Position numbers and translations under genes: made by a program. The notes under the pieces are model-generated. The model ran no database searches and was not told where the DNA came from. It saw only the letters and a program-made list of their open reading frames with translations. Shown here one piece after another: positions 53,501 through 64,000 of a DNA stretch of 64,000 nt (within the stretch, counting starts at the first letter, position 1; every line of letters starts with the position of its first letter). This DNA is from Trochalopteron elliotii (Eukaryota; Chordata; Aves; Passeriformes; Leiothrichidae): positions 695,389-759,388 of the forward strand of contig JANPWX010000333.1 of assembly GCA_024734555.1 (NCBI GenBank), written 5' to 3'.

Positions 53501-56500
53501 TTCCAATATTATTTTTTTCCCAGGCATTACATGCTGAGGACGAGCACTTTGATATAGTCTTTATTGATGCTGATCAAAGGAATGCTGTTCAGTACTACAG
53601 CTTTGTCATGGACAACCACTTGCTGAGCATGGATGCAGTGATCTGTGTAGAGAATACACTCATGAAAGGACAAGTCTACCTGGAGAATGTATCAGATGAA
53701 AACGTACTAGCTGTCAGAAAATTAAATTCAGTGATTAATTCAGATCCTCGTGTTGAGCAGGTTAGTGCAATGCCATTGGTTAAGGTGCCTGCAGTGCTGC
53801 ATCTATGGATTTTGCAAAGTACTCTTTAAAATGCTTCTTTTGTTGGTGCCATTATCCAAAGGACCTAAAATGAACTCAGATTTTATTATAATTCACCTCA
53901 CTTGAGCTCTAGGTATGAGTTTCTATGTTCAGGAGTGGTCCCTACTCTGTCTACATCTTAGAGAGTGTTAAAGGCAAGATAAAAGGAGAGCTCTTAAGAG
54001 TGAATAATCAGCTCTACAGCACAACTAAAGAATCACCACTCTGCTTTAAAGGCTCTGGGGGCTGTAGGGCATCACCAGCACAACAGGAGTCAGCAAAGAG
54101 AATAAAAAGAAGTAGTAATAGGGTGCACAAACCATATGTTGTGATTTTAGAAACTGGAGAGACAAGATTGCATTTTTCCCCCTGGCATTTGTGTAAGCAA
54201 TGAGTTTGGAAGAGGAATGTGAGCAAAGACAAATGCCTGGCATGTTTGTGTTGGAGGGAGCTTCAGCAAAAGAACAGGAGTAGGGAAAAAACTACTGTGG
54301 CCTGAGGATTATCCTTCATATCAGTGGAATTTGGGTGAAGAAAACAGGTACAAAGCAGATGAGAACTGTGTTGTATTTGCAGGTGATTTTGCCTGTGCAG
54401 AGTGGACTGAGCCTCATTAGAAGGAGTCCTGTGCCCCCAGATGCAGTGATTGGATCCAAGGTGGGTATTTCCTCTCTGTGAGCATTTCTGGAAAATTTTG
54501 ACTTTGCCAAGGACAAGGACAAAATCATTTTCAGGGCTTTTGTGGCAAGAACCCAAACATGTGGTACTGTGATCATGGATTTAGCAGCTTAGAGCTTGGC
54601 ACCTTTTAGCCTCACTAGTCCAGGGCTGCACTAAAGCTGATTAATGCTGATTCCTTGCAAAGTCTTTCAGATCAGCTGGTCCTGTGATGAATCTCTGGAG
54701 TGACTGGTGTACTGTTCACCAGGTGTCAGTGCTTGGTGTTCTCCCATCCTTCCAATGTGGAAAGATGGAGCTGAGGATCAGCTGTAATGAACCAATACAA
54801 CATTTCTGAAATAGTTAATTTTTTTGCTCAAAGACAGCACAGGATACCCTCCTGTACTCTCTGAGCTGGATATTTTCATAGCCTTACATTTTGCTTGTCC
54901 TAAGGAAAACATGGTGCTTTTATATTTCTCTGTTTTATGTAGTGGGCATCATCCAGCTGTAATGAAATTCCCATCTGGAATCATAATGGCCTACCTCAGT
55001 AAACCCAAACCCAAACATCCTGGTTGTTTTGCAGTTTCTGAGAACTCCCAAAGCTACACCCACTGGTAATTCCTGGCATTTCAAACTCAATATTTTAAAC
55101 ATCTTGTATTTTGCATTTTGATTCCAGCCAGGGGGAAATGATGTATGGCAGCTGATCAGATGACAGCTTGGTTTAAGTTATTGGCTGATATCTTTATTTG
55201 TGCACCAGCCTTGTGAAGATATTTTGATTGCACTCTACTTGACCCAAATCCTGCCTTTGGAACCTTTGGTCTTAGCCTCTTAGCTGAGCCTGAGGGCAAG
55301 CTTGGGCCCTGGGGATGAAATAACTGGAAGATTTAATCAGTCAACTTCTAAGACTCTGTACCCAAGCCAGGCTAGGAAATGCCATACCCTACTCTCCTGA
55401 AAGTGGAATGGTTGTATTATCTCCCCAAAGCACAGCCCTTCTGCTCCATTATCTGGCACCTTAGTGCTCTGTTTGGGATTAAGATCTGTATGGATGAGGG
55501 GGCTTTTTTGGCTTGAATTAGTGGTGCTTTTTGTATTAATCAATAGGCCAAGAAGACATGGATCCCTGCTCATGCTCCCACCTCGTTCTCACCAGCAGAG
55601 TGAATTCAGGGAGAATGAGGTGGGAGCTGGACACCAGCTGTCCCTCACAGCTGTCAGTGAGCTCTGCCCCTTGCTGAGCAACGTGTTTGTGTTCTTGTTT
55701 CAGGCAGAAGTGGTGAAGGATGATGTTTTCTGGGGCTGCAGCCAGCGTCGCATCCTGGAGCGGCTGCGTCTGGATGGCAGGGTGGCCTATGTCACAGGAG
55801 GGGGACAGGGAATTGGCAGGGCCTTTGCCCATGCCCTGGGGGAAGCTGGGGCTAAAGTGGCTGTGGTGGATCTGGTCCTTGCCAAGGCAGAGGCAGTGGC
55901 ATGTGAGCTCAGCCTCAAAGGTAAGCACTGAGCATGATGGGCACTGTAATAGGTGGATTTCCTTCTCCAAACCTGGCACTACTCTGTAGTGCAATCCCCT
56001 CCCATCCAGACCTGGTGGGGAATTGGTTAGAGGAGAGGATTTTCATTTTCTCTGGCCCTGTCAATGTTGTCCCAGAAGTCACTGATACCACACCATCTAT
56101 GAGAGTTATTTATCAATACAAGCTCTACTAGAAAGGCAAAGTGATCCAAACAAAATTCCTCCCTAAAAGTGTCCAAAGTGTTGTGCCATGGCTGACAGGA
56201 ACAGAGAGGAGTCACCTCGTACAGGTAAGATCTGTATAACCAGCACTGAACAGAGATGGTGCTGCTCAAAGTTAATCATGCAGCACCTCAGGCTTCACTA
56301 TGGGTGAACAAAAGATACAGCCTACAAACTCACCTACCCCCTCTTCCAGACCTTGTGTCTGCACCATGAGCCAAAACAGCAAAACAATAGTTGTATTGTC
56401 AGTCTGAATCTCTCATTGTGCCCTTCAAATTGAAGATAAGTCATTTTTCAAGCCCTCTTTCAAACATGTATGCAAGGTCAGATATGGGAACAAAATACTA

Positions 56501-59500
56501 ATAGACATAGTAAGTAAAATCCCAAATAAGAGGTAAATTCCTCCATAAGCTACTTCTGTTTTAGCAGTAAAAACAGAAAATGTAACATAAAACTGAATTT
56601 CCCCCTAGAGCTGTGCTAAACTGCAATTGTAAAGGGGAAAAAGAAAACTGGAAATATAATTTTAATGATAAAAGAAAGGAAGTATTACTCATTTTATAAT
56701 TCCTTCTGTGAAATTGCACCTGAGCTTTTTTCAAAGGTCAGTACTTCATTGTCTCAAAAGATGGACATTTAAGCAGGAAATCTTCACATTCCCACGTGAA
56801 TAAAGTCACCAGTATTTATTTCCATTCTGACTTCTGCAAGGGATTGGGCCATTAAGAACCATATTCCCCAGCAAAACCAGCCCCTGCAGATGTATTTATA
56901 TCACCAAGTCACAAGAAGAGACAAGGAGAGGTGTCATTCTGGTTTGGATGCTGTCCTGAGGCTCCCCAGAGAACATTTAAAACAAAACATCCCTGTCTGC
57001 ACAATCCCAGCTCCGCTGTGCAGGAGACACTTCACAAGGAGTGTCAGTACAATGGTTAAAGCTCTGATCTCAAATAATGACCTAGAAGAAAAATGTCCAG
57101 CTCCTATTACAAATTCTTGAGTCATCCAGTCCCTCCTCCCTTGAAGCTTTGCACTCCCTTATGCACCAGAGCCATATGGTTTTGGCACAAAGTAGCTGTG
57201 CCCTACACCTTAACTCTCCTTTTGGACATTTTTTCCCTGTGAGATCCTGCATATCAAGCAGAGCTATTCAGACAGAAATGGGCTACTTGATAGAGCCATG
57301 AGACTTTGGATGCCAAGAGCCTATTGGAAAATGAACTTAACTCATCTCCAGGGCATTTTCAGGAGGAGTTTGATCATCTACCCTTCAATGGCTGCCCTAC
57401 ATCTCTGCTCCTTCAGCACTGGGCTGCCAGCCTGGAAGAGGTGGGGGGTTGTTCCAAAATGCAGTCGGAGAGGTCATGAGGCACAGCAAATATTTTTGCA
57501 GTCTAAAGCAAAGAAAATCTCACTTCTCACTCTTTACACATCTTTATCCTTTGAGGTCAAATATTATCTATCAATTTGACCAGTGCAGCTGGTCAGGGCA
57601 CATCTCTTCCATCTCATGATGGGTTGTGAGGTCTCGAATTTATTGTCGGTCTCTGTTGGAACAACCCCCAAACTTTGTAAAGCTTTTGTGAAAGGGAATT
57701 ATATCCAAATGCCCGTTTTTGGAAAGGATCTGAAAAGGTCAGGTTTTCAATCTTTTTCTCTCCAGAGGTAACTAGGGATTCTAGCCTGGACCTCAGAAGC
57801 TTTCCCTTGAAAACTTTTTTGTTGAAATCAATGTTTCCATGAAACATTTTGGCTTCAAAGAAGTATCATGCTCTGTTGGAAATAAATTTTGACAAAAAGG
57901 TTCAGCCAGCTTTACTCTCAAAATATTCACATGAGTAAATTGAAGCAATCATAACATTAATACGTATTTTTCCTGCTGTAATAAGGACAAAGGGGCTGTG
58001 ATTTTTTTTCTCCTCTATGGCCGTAGATCTCTAACTCAAAGTTGGAAGCTCAGTGCCCCAAGTCATTCCCATACTGATACTTTTCAAAACATTTTGCTTA
58101 GCTTGCTTAGAGCTGCTCTGCTTCTTGTATCAAGGAGCCCTTTCCTGCCTTTTTGGATGGTGCCATCATTTCATGATGAGTTTTAAACATCAGAACGCCT
58201 GTGATCTCAGTTTTAGCTTTGTTAGACAGCTCCGGTGTACGTCCCTTGGCTGCAGGGCTCTTTGTTTTTAGATCCTGTGTGAATACCTTTTTCAACAGTT
58301 ATTAATGGATCCTGACAGAAGAACCAAAAATGATGAAACATAACCAAAAAATCCTAAGGGTTACCTTCCACTACACACACCTCTGTCTTCAGGGGGAATC
58401 ACTGCCTGTACCCTAAGGGAAGAATTCGTCTGATGGGATTTTTAAAATGTGCATTTTCACTGTAAACTATGCAAATGCCTCGTGCAATGTCACTCCTGAT
58501 CTTCTTGTCTATATGCAACATGTTACTTCCATTTATACCCAGAGACCAGAGATGAAGCCCGTGGCAGGGGGACGTGTGCATGTCCCTGCAGAAGGACACC
58601 TCAAGCATATCCAGCACAGTGATTGTTTCCAGCACAGAGCCCCTGGGCTCCTCTCCTACCCCTCTCATCCCAAAACTGCCTCCACAAGCCCCACAAAACT
58701 GAGCTGAGGTCTGTGGAGATGCACTGGCCCCACCGTGCACCCAGCAGCGCCGTCCTGTGCTGGGTGTCTTGCCTCTGGTTGTGTCTGTAGATTTGAAGCT
58801 GTTTTTCCATAGTTTGTTTTGTTTATTATTTTTAACAGGTGGTTTTAGGGGGGAAAACAGAGTGGAGAGACAGAAAGTGGTTTCCTCCCCTCTCTCAGAG
58901 TGCAGGGATATCAGCTGAATTGATTAAGGGCAAGTGTGGGACTCTGGTTTGAAGTGAGTGTGGCTTCGCTGCTTCTTCACTAGACACTCACATGTGGCAG
59001 CTTTTGTCTCACTTTTATAAACTGACCTATAAGATGAAGCTCTAAATAGGGTGAGAGTTGGAGGGCAGGTGAAGAGTCTTTCTGTTACCATTAGTAACAT
59101 GCTTGCATCCATTTTGTGTGTAAATTGAAAAAGAAAGATTGCAGCAACTCCCTGCGTGTTACATGTCTTGATAACAATTAGGAGGAGAAACAGGGGCCGT
59201 CTGGCTATTCTTATTCTTTCAGCATATTTAGCATAAAACCTGTGATAAGATAAGAGGTCTTGTTTTGTGGCAGAGCATGCATTCATTTTTTAGTTGTCTG
59301 TATTTTTTCTCTGCCATGGAAATCATGGTGTCACTACTGAAGGGGACAGGAGCTCCCACATCCCAGCACTCCAGAGTAGCATCACCTCGGGCTGTGCACT
59401 CTGACAGGCTCCTGAAGGCACTGGAGATGAGGAGTTTTCCCATGCAAAAGCCTCTTTCCTGCCATTTTCTTCACATGCACCACTGGGCAATTCCTGCTTT

Positions 59501-61384
59501 GCCTTGCTTTCCTGGAAGCCTCCATCTCAGCTTCATTTTGGGAGAGTCTCCTCCTGGATTAGGTTTATCCCTTCTTTTAAATGTTTTATCAGAATGATCA
59601 AAAAGAGGGACCAATGTGGAACAAATTTGTCATTTATATAGAAGAAAAACATTTTGCTTTAATAGCTGCAACTTCCCACTCAGACTGCTAATCATGGTCC
59701 AACCCCAGTGGCTGCCTCCCTCCTACCTTAATTAAGACCCATTTCACCACAGCCCTTGCTGGTGTAGCCTTGTTTGTCTTTGAGGATGGGTATAATCCCA
59801 GTGGCATCAGGTGCCTCAGCAGGCTTCTTATGCTGTTTAAAAATAAGGGTATTTAAAGCTGATTTTTGTAATAAATTAAAAGAAGTTATTTACAGATCAG
59901 TGCTGGTGCAAAAGTCAATGGCTGGATTATTTTAGGAAAAAAAAAAAAAGCAAAACTTCTGCAGGTTTCAAATTTGGTAAATTTCTTCTCTTCCAAATGT
60001 TTGCATTATTCTGGCAGCATGATTTGCAATACGTAAGGCACTATGACTGCCATACCTGTGCTCCTGCAGGTATTCCCACTTAACTCCCACCTAAAACTCG
60101 TCTGGTTTTGTCTGAGGCTCCCAGCTCTCTGGATGCTGTAGTTCATCCGGAGAGCAGTTTGGGACAAATTCATTTGATTTCTGTAGCATGTTGAGGGGGG
60201 ACCTGGCAGAAGAAAAGGATCTGTCGAGCGGCCGGGAGCCGGGGAAGCTGCAGTTGAGGGTTTGGACAGAAGATGGTGCAGTGTTCCAAGCTTCGTCCTG
60301 CCCGAGCGGCAGCCTTGGCTCCCACACCTGGGCTCCAGGTCGGCCTCCAGCAAGCAAACCTGGCACCAGTCGGCAACTTTATAATGGTATCGCAGTAACA
60401 AACACACAGTCTTGCTACTATTCGTGGACCAGTGAATTAAGGTGGAAAAAAAAATATATGTATAAAATACAGTCATATATAAAATCTCTCTATATATATA
60501 TGAATTAAAAAATAATCATAAAATAGAGTATCCTTTCCCCCCTGTGAATTCCTGTGCTGACTCCATCACTTTCATTTCAATGCAGGCATTAAAAGCCTTG
60601 CCCTGGCAGCAGATGTAAGCAAGCCTGAGGATGTGCAAAGGATGGTGGATGCAATTGTGGCTCGCTGGGGCACAGTCCACATTGCGTGCAACAATGCAGG
60701 AATCAATCTGAACTCTGCAAGTGAAGAGACTTCTCTGGAGGAATGGGACAAAACTTTTAATATTAATTTACGAGGATTATTTTTGTGCTGCCAAGTAAGT
60801 GTGAAATACTGCACTGGTTAGTTTTGCAAATGGGTATTAATGTTTTAAGTGTTTGCTTTATCTCAAAATATAATAACATTTTATTTATAATTATCATAAT
60901 AAAATTGGTCCTAGTTTTGGTGGAGTTTAGGAGACATTCGCTTTATATCAATTACAGATTTTGGTCAATGCATTCAAAAGCAGCTGGTACTTGTTGGTTA
61001 CCCAAGCCCATGCATTAAAGAATGGCCAAAATTTTTTTGAAGGATGGTTATTTGGAAACTAGAAGGCTTGGTGGGGGGAATTCCCAACATTAGTGATATT
61101 ATTGAAAAAATATTGCCAACAGTGGAGAGGTGTGAAATGGCAACGGGATTTTTTTCCTGCATCAGCCATTTTTATACCAAGTTTTTATATCAGGTGCTTA
61201 AAAAAAATGTGTTAGCACATCAACTCTTCTGAAAAGACTAATTTATTATCATGTCATTATTAGCACAATCACAGAAAGGGTCACTGGTCTTTCCTTTAAT
61301 TTCTGTCACAGGCTGCAGGCCGCATTATGCTGAATCAAGGATATGGGAAGATAATTAACACAGCATCTATGGCAAGTTTAATAG
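39218..61384 (+). CDS. MT-Ox, methyltransferase-oxidoreductase of gadusol synthesis (partial at window end; introns included)
   Basis: A two-domain fusion: an N-terminal class I O-methyltransferase and a C-terminal NAD-dependent short-chain dehydrogenase. With SAM and NAD it turns 2-epi-5-epi-valiolone into gadusol. Nine exons join in phase: 39218-39233, 43328-43487, 45151-45263, 46254-46486, 53524-53760, 54383-54460, 55704-55920, 60586-60794 and 61312-61384. They give 445 residues; about 150 more, with the SDR YxxxK motif, were not found before 64000. The SDR half has TGGGQGIG (310-317), Asp335, NNAG (387-390) and Ser440. The methyltransferase half is open but altered: LLIGKLKGYS (113-122) where LEIGxxTGY is usual, ACAEA (138-142) where the family has an acid at 140, FIDADQ (187-192) where DADK is usual, and VEN (216-218) instead of VDN. 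The first exon is the least certain. Confidence 0.88.
41705..42060 (-). mobile_element. CR1 LINE fragment (minus)
   Basis: Begins AATCACAGAATCACCAAATG and runs through the conserved CR1 block containing CCATGGGCAGGGCACTTTCC and CAACCTGGCCTTGGACACTT. In plus-strand coordinates this is reverse-complement CR1. The 5' boundary is approximate. Confidence 0.85.
42360..42791 (+). repeat. 32-bp minisatellite, four copies, split by an insertion
   Basis: The unit GCAAGGTGATCTGGATCTTG and the 12 bases after it occurs once at 42360-42391 and three times head-to-tail at 42696-42791. The two parts are separated by about 300 bp. Confidence 0.95.
42398..42695 (-). mobile_element. LTR-like insertion inside the 32-bp minisatellite
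   Basis: 298 bp. On the minus strand it has an AATAAA (complement of 42468-42473 region) followed by a C/T-rich stretch and a GT-rich end, resembling R-U5 of a retroviral LTR. GCAAGG flanks it on both sides (42392-42397, 42696-42701), but the host repeat itself begins with GCAAGG, so this is not independent proof of a target duplication. Its ends, TTGTCACC and GGTGAA, are roughly inverted. Confidence 0.5.
43328..43487 (+). CDS. MT-Ox exon 2
   Basis: 160 nt, residues 6-59 in part: SLAGHIAENLLKAKEIAL through GLDPYLDAMATSK. Matches the N-terminal helical cap of fish MT-Ox (LLKAKEIA...). Phase 1 in, phase 2 out. The acceptor is TTTCAG and the donor GTACAG. Confidence 0.88.
45151..45263 (+). CDS. 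MT-Ox exon 3 (strongly diverged)
   Basis: 113 nt between TTTTTCCAG and GTAAAA. It converts phase 2 to phase 1, exactly what is needed between exons 2 and 4, and has no stop in frame. Residues 60-96 (KTSPEHIPGD onward to KLFSQE) are about as long as the corresponding fish segment but bear little resemblance to it. In particular the usual TGQxxGQ block is reduced to SQEGQ at the exon junction. Confidence 0.65.
46254..46486 (+). CDS. MT-Ox exon 4 (SAM-binding region)
   Basis: 233 nt, residues 97-174, beginning QLFRMFVHMIRARKILLIG and containing AIAEALPEDGKIFAC and GPVADTLE. The glycines of motif I remain, but its acidic residue is Leu114 and the ribose-binding acid position is Ala140. The acceptor is CCACAG and the donor GTAAAG. 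Confidence 0.9.
46487..53523 (+). other. MT-Ox intron 4
   Basis: A 7 kb intron with a 30-nt T run at 50551-50580. Open frames such as 48566-49135 and 49431-49823 have no recognisable homology or splice support. No tRNA or other RNA gene seen. Confidence 0.6.
50551..50580 (+). repeat. Poly(T) tract, 30 nt
   Basis: Uninterrupted run of T in MT-Ox intron 4. Confidence 0.95.
53524..53760 (+). CDS. MT-Ox exon 5 (methyltransferase metal site region)
   Basis: 79 codons, phase 0, residues 175-253: HFDIVFIDADQRN, then YYSFVMDNHLLS, VICVENTLMKGQVYL and SDPRVEQ. Asp189 of the metal triad is kept. Positions that are Lys and Asp in COMT/CCoAOMT-type enzymes are Gln192 and Glu217, while Asn218 is kept. 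The acceptor is TTCCCAG and the donor GTTAGT. Confidence 0.92.
54383..54460 (+). CDS. MT-Ox exon 6 (methyltransferase end and linker)
   Basis: 26 codons, phase 0, residues 254-279: VILPVQSGLSLIRRSPVPPD then AVIGSK. This is the last strand of the methyltransferase fold and the start of the interdomain linker. The acceptor is TTTGCAG and the donor GTGGGT. Confidence 0.88.
55704..55920 (+). CDS. MT-Ox exon 7 (start of SDR domain)
   Basis: 72 codons plus one base, residues 280-351. LDGRVAYVTGGGQGIGRAFA is the SDR TGxxxGIG cofactor loop, and AVVDL supplies the Asp335 that favours NAD over NADP. The acceptor is TTTCAG and the donor GTAAGC. Confidence 0.95.
55921..60585 (+). other. MT-Ox intron 7
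   Basis: 4.7 kb with no recognised exon or mobile element. A locally GC-richer patch lies at about 60215-60355, without an open frame I can identify. Confidence 0.6.
60586..60794 (+). CDS. MT-Ox exon 8 (SDR NNAG region)
   Basis: 209 nt, completing Gly352 and residues 353-421. It contains HIACNNAGIN (the SDR NNAG motif) and SASEETSLEEWDKTFNINLRG, which is highly conserved in MT-Ox. The acceptor is ATGCAG and the donor GTAAGT. Confidence 0.95.
61312..61384 (+). CDS. MT-Ox exon 9 (SDR catalytic Ser)
   Basis: 73 nt, residues 422-445 plus one base: AAGRIMLNQGYGKIINTASM then ASLI. Ser440 aligns with the catalytic Ser of classical SDRs. The donor is GTGAGT. The next exon, expected to carry the YxxxK catalytic pair, was not found before position 64000. 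Confidence 0.93.
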
Positions 61385-62031
61385 GTGAGTGATGAGAGCT
61401 AACAGTTGTGCTTCAGAATCCATATTTTAATTACTACCGATGCTATTTGAATCAATTAAACCTGTATTGGGAAGGAGTAAATCACTGACATTTCGTATTA
61501 GAGGAAATGTACTACAAAATTTTTATTGATATCATTTTTCAACATTTATCTGTCCTCAATGTTTTAGAGCACTTATCACTTTTTATAGAAAAGGTGGAGT
61601 CACCTTCTCTGACTCTAGTGCACGAATACCACAGGAGAGGAGCTGCTCCCCTCTGTGCTGCTCCAGGCAAACTCCTTGGCAAGCTGAGCCCACAAGATGC
61701 TTACAAGCCACCCCAAAGGATTTTGTGCCAATATTTGCCCTGGTACCCCTGGGTTTTATAACATTCTCATTGCCAACAGGTGCCTGCACCAACGCTGCTG
61801 AATCAGCAGTGTCATCAAAAGCACCAATAAACCATTGTAACATATGGAATGAAATCCCTACTGCTGAGCTAATCTGGAAGGCTGCTGAGCTGAAGCCCAT
61901 GTAACAAAAATTGATCAATTACACAAATTAAGCATAGCCCTTTAGGAATTTATTTTATTGGTCTGGACATCTGTTGCAGTATTGTCCAAATCCAAAAATC
62001 AAATGGTGCCTTGGGTTGCCAAGTTAGACAA

Positions 62032-63008
62032 GAAAATCTAGTAGTTATAAAAGTACAGCTGAAAACCCCTGTATTAATATCATGTCCATCTGCTGAATGT
62101 TACATAAATATGCAGTCTTTTTATTTTCCTTTGGAATAACGTTTATTTTTACTGTGCCCAGTTTGACATTCTATGTCATTCTACTCAGTTTATTGCACAG
62201 TAACTTTAAATGGTTCTTCAAAAATCCATTTATAATGTTTTTGTTAATATTTTTTCAAGTGTTTTTACCAGCTGTTTTACTTATGCTTAAACACAGGCAC
62301 CATCCCTCCACCCCAGCTTTGTAACGCTACAAAAACTCCCCAAGAAAAGCAGTTCTGAAAAGATTGTGAGGCTTTAAATTTCAAATACCTCAGACTTTCC
62401 TGCTCTGCTGTGAGCAGTCAGTCTCTGGTCTGTGCTTGGGCTGTCACCATCCACATCATTGTCACAAAGCAAAATTTCCTGGGATGTAGTCCATCCTGGA
62501 GAAAGTTAGGCAGCTCTGGGAATTGGCACAAACTGGGGATCTGCTGGTTTGGCACACTACTCCCAGCCTTGCTGCAGCCCAGCAGTGGTCTGCTCTGCTT
62601 AAGGAGAGGCATTTTCCAACTTTTCCATCGGGGTTTGGCACAGCTCTGCTGAGCTGGGTGGTGATGCCATTCCAGCACAGCATCCATCCCAGCCCCAGCA
62701 CCTCCTTGGCTGGTGAGCCAGGTCCAGAGCTCCACCTGGGAATCACATCTGAGAGCAGTACTGCTCCTGGAACAGGAAGGAACATTGGAAAACAGCCCTG
62801 AGAGCAGCCTGGAAGGGTCATCCCAAGATGCATTTAAATGTCAGTGAAAGTTAATGCATGCTAGCCCAGAAGTTAAGAGATGGAGAGATGTGTTTACCTT
62901 CTGAACCTGTTTGAATCTTGGCATTGAAAAAATCTAGTAGTTATGAAACTACGACTGAAAACCACGATGTTCATATCATGTCCATCTGCTGAATGTTAAA
63001 TAAATATG
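62032..63008 (+). repeat. Direct repeat of about 80 bp, two copies
   Basis: 62032-62112 and 62927-63008 share AAATCTAGTAGTTAT, then ATATCATGTCCATCTGCTGA and ATGTTA.ATAAATATG, with scattered differences. The copies are about 895 bp apart. This is either a local segmental duplication or the ends of an old unrecognised insertion. Confidence 0.85.
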
Positions 63009-63483
63009 TTGGTTGGTTGGTTATTTAAGTACGTTGGCCAACTGGCATAGTATGAAATGTTTCTAGAAATAGTTAGGGGATATTTTTTTTGTTGTTGTTG
63101 TAGGTTGAGTCCTTCCTCAGAGATACAGGAAAATGAGGAGACACTTAGCAGGATTGGGAGGTTTTTGTTTGTGATTTTTCCAGATACACTGCTCAGAATC
63201 AGCTTTAATTAATCGAAGATAGGCTGCATACATTTTGCATATGTGCATTTTGATTCTGGTGTTCCAATGGAATTATTCCAGGCGTACGCTCCGGCAGCGG
63301 CGGCTTGGCGGTTCACACAGGGGTAACTCAGAGCTGGAATTTTTACAGTGAATTTCTTCAGTGGGAAGTGCTCTGCTCTGCTCTGTCTGAGTGCACCTCT
63401 CATTAGCATTGTGTGGCTGCTTCAAGGTCAGGCTGGGAGCCTGATGCCCCAAACAAGGGTGCAACAGCAAAGTAGTGTCAGGT

Positions 63484-64000
63484 TGTTGTGGTATAACCCA
63501 GCAGCAGCAAACACCCCCACAGCCCTTCCCTCCCTCCCCTTAAGAGTGGGAGAGAGAATCTAGGACATAAGGTAAAACTTGTGGGTTGAGATAAAAACAA
63601 TTTATTAGGACAGAAAAAGACAGGCAAATAATAATAAGGAAAAAAAGAACATAAAATCAAGTGGTGCACAGTGCAGTTTCTCACCACCCACTGACCAATG
63701 CCCAGTCAGTGTGCCCAGCCAACTCAGCCCAGTTTTGTTTTTCAGCACGATGATGTGTGATTTGAAATATCCTTCTGGCCAGTTAGAGTCTGCTGTTCTG
63801 GCTGTGTCTCCTCCCAGGTTCTTTTGCCTCCAGCTTCCTTGCTACCAGGGCGGCACAAGGCCCTGAAAAGTCCTTGATTTAGAGTAAGACTCACTCAGCA
63901 ACAACTAAACCATCAGTGTGTTAACATCATTCCTATCCTAAATCCAAAACATAGCACTGTAACAGTTACTGGGAAAAAAAACCCAAAACCAACTATTGCA
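63484..64000 (-). mobile_element. LTR of an endogenous retrovirus (runs off the window)
   Basis: Starts TGTTGTGGTATAACCC and includes GTGGGTTGAGATAAAAACAA then TTTATTAGGACAG, and near the end CTCAGCAACAACTAAACCAT and CCTAAATCCAAAACATAGCA. I recognise this as a widespread avian LTR type, seen here in reverse orientation. Its 5' end, and whether an internal region follows, lie beyond 64000. Confidence 0.7.

Larger units (their letters stand above)
61385..64000 (+). other. MT-Ox intron 9 (continues past window)
   Basis: No further MT-Ox exon could be read here. It contains a diverged 80-bp direct repeat and an LTR at the end, listed separately. Confidence 0.6.

Noticed and set aside
55464..55703. 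Open sequence before MT-Ox exon 7, continuous with it
   Set aside because: Joining exon 6 (ending at 54460) to the acceptor at 55704 gives the conserved protein, so the upstream part is intron.

Overview
The window is vertebrate nuclear DNA, almost certainly from a bird. The genes have introns, and several truncated CR1 elements carry the typical avian 3' tail (for example 11912-11985, 33125-33402, 36129-36258). Three LTR-like insertions look like avian endogenous retroviruses. I cannot name the species.

Layout. (1) Positions 1-22.7 kb, plus strand: MITF, from its melanocyte promoter and first exon (exon 1M at 1848-1880) through all eight shared coding exons to the stop at 18878, then a roughly 3.8 kb 3'UTR containing a 50-bp minisatellite. 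With the optional 18-nt segment the protein is 419 residues, and its key residues fall at the same numbers as in human MITF-M. (2) 22.7-28.7 kb: convergent intergenic DNA with two CR1 fragments and a 42-nt T tract. (3) 28.7-36.9 kb, minus strand: a complete five-exon sugar phosphate cyclase of the 2-epi-5-epi-valiolone synthase type (EEVS), with zinc ligands and NAD motifs kept. (4) 36.9-39.2 kb: a divergent intergenic interval. (5) 39.2 kb to beyond the window end, plus strand: MT-Ox, a methyltransferase fused to a short-chain dehydrogenase. Nine exons were recovered. The exons carrying the SDR Tyr/Lys and C-terminus were not seen and should lie beyond position 64000.

How it works together. 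EEVS and MT-Ox are the two-gene gadusol (UV sunscreen) pathway of egg-laying vertebrates, which is known to sit beside MITF. EEVS cyclises sedoheptulose 7-phosphate to 2-epi-5-epi-valiolone, and MT-Ox oxidises and O-methylates it to gadusol. The pathway itself is published. What is unusual here is its condition. The methyltransferase half of MT-Ox has replacements at several SAM-, metal- and catalysis-related positions, while EEVS and the visible SDR half look intact. EEVS also has a 132-bp in-frame duplication that copies its start codon and Kozak context, a minisatellite that has copied a 3' splice site seven times with no stop codon before the exon, and a CACGTG E-box (a MITF-type site) next to a TATA box at its apparent promoter.

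Exon boundaries come from reading splice signals and matching codon phase by hand. Comparisons with other species are from memory of the families, not from alignments.
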